From the NCBI RefSeq assembly GCF_002257695.2, contig NZ_CP155571.1: a stretch of DNA of 64,000 nucleotides; one strand, 5' to 3'. Source of the DNA: Sporomusa acidovorans (GTDB lineage Bacteria > Bacillota > Negativicutes > Sporomusales > Sporomusaceae). The position numbers and the translations under genes are program-made. This document shows positions 62,275 through 64,000 of the stretch, piece by piece; the stretch's first letter is position 1; every line of letters starts with the position of its first letter. A model generated the notes under the pieces. That model saw only the letters and a list, made by a program, of their open reading frames with translations. It ran no database searches and was not told the DNA's origin.

Positions 62275-62305
62275 AAAAAAAAACCTAAGTCTAAAACTTA
62301 GGTTT
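62275..62305 (-). terminator. Terminator after M29-like gene
   Basis: Minus strand AAACCTAAGT, loop TTTAG, ACTTAGGTTT, then a run of T. It ends the peptidase-DUF917 unit and isolates the LysR operon. Confidence 0.88.
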
Positions 62306-62383
62306 AGCCGCGGCAGTCATTACCGTTATCTGTTTTTTACCGGTTTATTTCCTTGGCGTTTATTTTATTCACCGGCTATTTGC

Positions 62384-63382
62384 TTAATCCAATACACTTT
62401 TCCCGGCCACCATCATAGCTTTGCCGTCAAGCCAGACATTGGGCTGCGTCACCACACCGTCCAGGTGAACGCCGGCGCTGATGGTTCCCCCAAAGGTATC
62501 GTTACTGCCAAAAGCCACATGAATGGTTCCGCAAACTTTCTCATCTTCCAGAATAATGCCGGTAATCCTGGCTTTATCATTTGTGCCGATACCGAATTCA
62601 CCCAGCAGCCGTCCGTCTTTATCCCCCAGTTTGCTCAGTAACGCTTCGGCATCCGGGCCTTCCGCCCTGGTAAGGCGGCCTTTTTCCACTGTTAGTAGGA
62701 GTGGGGAAGCCAGTTTGCCGATACCTGCAAATGATCCGTCAATCAAAATTTGTCCGTTTGCCGTTCCCTCCAGCGGGGCGATATAGGCTTCCCCGGAGGG
62801 AAGGTTGCCTGACTCCCCGGGTTTTGTATAGACTCCGGTGCTGGCAATTCCCTGCCTGTCCGCAATGGAGAATTGTAGCACATACCCCTGTTTTTCAATC
62901 CGGACTTCCCGGCCTTTTGTCAACAATGCGGTAACTTTCTCTGTTAACTCTTTAACTTGGGTATAATCGGCCGTAATCGCTCCTGCCAAAAACATATCCC
63001 TGGTAATGCCCGGCATGGTGGCAATGCGCGCGCCTGCGGCAGCCGCCTGTTTTCTTGCCTGCGTATGCGTAAGCGACTGTTGCGTGATGGCAACAACCAC
63101 CTGGGCGCTTGCCATAGCGGCCGCCACCGGTGCCGGCGGTTCCTGTCCCGGTTTTTCCCTGGCTCCCATAACGATCAGCATCGCCTCAGCACCTAAGCGT
63201 TTTCCTGCCAAACATACGGCTTCGGCCAATTCTTGCTTGATCTCATCGGCTACAACCAGAAAATTTTCTCCCGGCTTTACCCCCAGGCAATCGGTTAAAA
63301 ACTTTTCACTAACCGTGATTAACTGCTCCACTTTGTCGATCATCTCCATTTTCTGCTTCGTACCTTCCCTTATTCTGAACAA
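62384..63382 (-). CDS. M29-like aminopeptidase family protein
   Basis: Up to 332 residues; the start may be an internal ATG at 63349 or 63343. Resembles the M29/thermophilic aminopeptidase and NicX group: VKPGENFLVVADEIKQELAE, IATMPGITRDMFLAGAITAD, LPSGEAYIAPLEGTANGQIL (PxGE-type metal motif), LGEFGIGTNDKARITG and HVAFGSNDTFGGTISAGVHL (HxAxG-like motif). Members remove N-terminal residues or open rings using metals. It overlaps the DUF917 gene, so the two work together, perhaps in hydantoin or lactam breakdown. Confidence 0.82.
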   Translation of the reverse strand: MFRIREGTKQKMEMIDKVEQLITVSEKFLTDCLGVKPGENFLVVADEIKQELAEAVCLAGKRLGAEAMLIVMGAREKPGQEPPAPVAAAMASAQVVVAITQQSLTHTQARKQAAAAGARIATMPGITRDMFLAGAITADYTQVKELTEKVTALLTKGREVRIEKQGYVLQFSIADRQGIASTGVYTKPGESGNLPSGEAYIAPLEGTANGQILIDGSFAGIGKLASPLLLTVEKGRLTRAEGPDAEALLSKLGDKDGRLLGEFGIGTNDKARITGIILEDEKVCGTIHVAFGSNDTFGGTISAGVHLDGVVTQPNVWLDGKAMMVAGKSVLD

Positions 63383-64000
63383 GCAAACGGAAGTACCGGT
63401 TTCCCAATAATTGTTTCAATGGGTGCAAGTAATTTCTTGTTGCGCATAGTCGTGCTAAGCAGCAGTTTTTCTTGCGGCACCGTAATAACAGCCACCTTTT
63501 GCCCTTGCCTGATTCCTGCCGAAACAATCGGCCGCGCCGTTTGAGCATCCAGTGTCATGATTAAATCCGGAAAAGTAGCCAGGCGTTCGCCCTGCTTTTC
63601 CACTGTCATATATTCATTCCAAAAAGTCAGCTCATAGCTGTCTTCAATCACAACTTTACCTACGTCAAAGCCACCGGTTGTTTCCATCGAAAAAGAAGTG
63701 ATACTGCCTGTGACAATCACCTTCCCCCCCAACTGGGAAACAACGGCCTCAATAGCCGCTTCTCCCTGGTGTCCCAGGAGGGCCTGGCCCACTGCCATTG
63801 CCTGCTGAACTGCCCCCGGCGCGCCGTTCTGTTTGGCGTAAGCAACACTAACCGGGTTGCGGGCCACGGCAACCAGCCCGCCTGCCTCCACCGAAGCCCG
63901 GCGCACCATAGCAGCCGCTTTATCCAAGGACCCGGATATGCATAGCTCGATATAGTTGTCATCCTTCCCGCCGATAGCCGCCTGATAAGACACATAATCA
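63370..64000 (-). CDS. DUF917 (thiohydantoin desulfurase-like) protein, N-terminus beyond window
   Basis: At least 207 C-terminal residues; the frame stays open past 64000. Matches the DUF917 / S-methyl thiohydantoin desulfurase family, C-terminal part: VIVTGSITSFSMETTGGFDV, ELTFWNEYMTVEKQGERLAT, FPDLIMTLDAQTARPIVSAG and RQGQKVAVITVP. The family is often next to hydantoinases and amide-degrading enzymes. It overlaps the M29-like gene by 13 bp. Confidence 0.82.
   Translation of the reverse strand, partial: DYVSYQAAIGGKDDNYIELCISGSLDKAAAMVRRASVEAGGLVAVARNPVSVAYAKQNGAPGAVQQAMAVGQALLGHQGEAAIEAVVSQLGGKVIVTGSITSFSMETTGGFDVGKVVIEDSYELTFWNEYMTVEKQGERLATFPDLIMTLDAQTARPIVSAGIRQGQKVAVITVPQEKLLLSTTMRNKKLLAPIETIIGKPVLPFACSE

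Overview
The window looks like a chromosomal segment of a spore-forming, outer-membrane-bearing Firmicute (class Negativicutes, Sporomusa/Pelosinus-like; an inference). It encodes outer-membrane proteins (an autotransporter barrel, a TonB-dependent receptor, an OmpH/Skp-like chaperone) together with an alpha/beta-type small acid-soluble spore protein. Ribosome binding sites and sigma-A promoters are Firmicute-like. No tRNA or rRNA gene was recognised.

Left part (1-14.5 kb) is accessory DNA. A 5'-complete, 3'-cut dihydroxy-acid dehydratase is followed by a divergent pair of XRE repressors. Next comes a CRISPR array with a type I-B-like repeat, split by an IS21-family element (istAB) and cut at its leader-proximal end by an 837-bp REP-associated (RAYT) transposon; no cas gene is present. 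A DUF169 gene and a MarR gene share a perfect palindromic operator. A run of small genes (DUF2691, CPCC and unknowns) resembles orphan immunity genes. A truncated amidinotransferase is cut by a second, almost identical RAYT copy whose end is iterated four times.

Centre-left (14.5-23.3 kb): three tandem cobalamin riboswitches behind one promoter precede an OmpH-like chaperone and a 1463-residue protein that joins a complete autotransporter barrel to a complete TonB-dependent receptor (probably a B12 or corrinoid receptor). This unit is the most unusual thing in the window. A PIN and XRE-ImmA pair and an integrase remnant follow.

Centre (23.3-44.7 kb): a frameshifted MocR regulator diverges from an MFS gene. 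An RpiR-controlled sugar catabolic cassette (MFS, PfkB kinase, DhnA-type aldolase, zinc dehydrogenase) lies between two 320-bp direct repeats. Then come acetyltransferases, an EndoQ-UvrD fusion repair protein, several decayed genes (beta-propeller, P1 peptidase, IS110, ArsR), a SAM methyltransferase, a spore protein with a decayed duplicate, a LysE exporter and an aminotransferase.

Right part (44.9-64 kb), nearly all on the minus strand, is metabolic: a citrate fermentation operon (2HCT transporter, citD, citE, citF) with its CitA/CitB two-component system; an HxlR regulator opposite a flavin reductase; a seven-gene operon (NRAMP-like transporter, pxpA, ycsI, pxpB, pxpC, accB, accC); a second pxpBC pair behind a LysR gene; and an M29-like peptidase with a DUF917 protein cut by the right edge. 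Together they suggest growth on citrate, 5-oxoproline and related lactams or amides. Several genes carry single-base frameshifts (istA, mocR, an MFS gene), which may be real decay or sequence errors.
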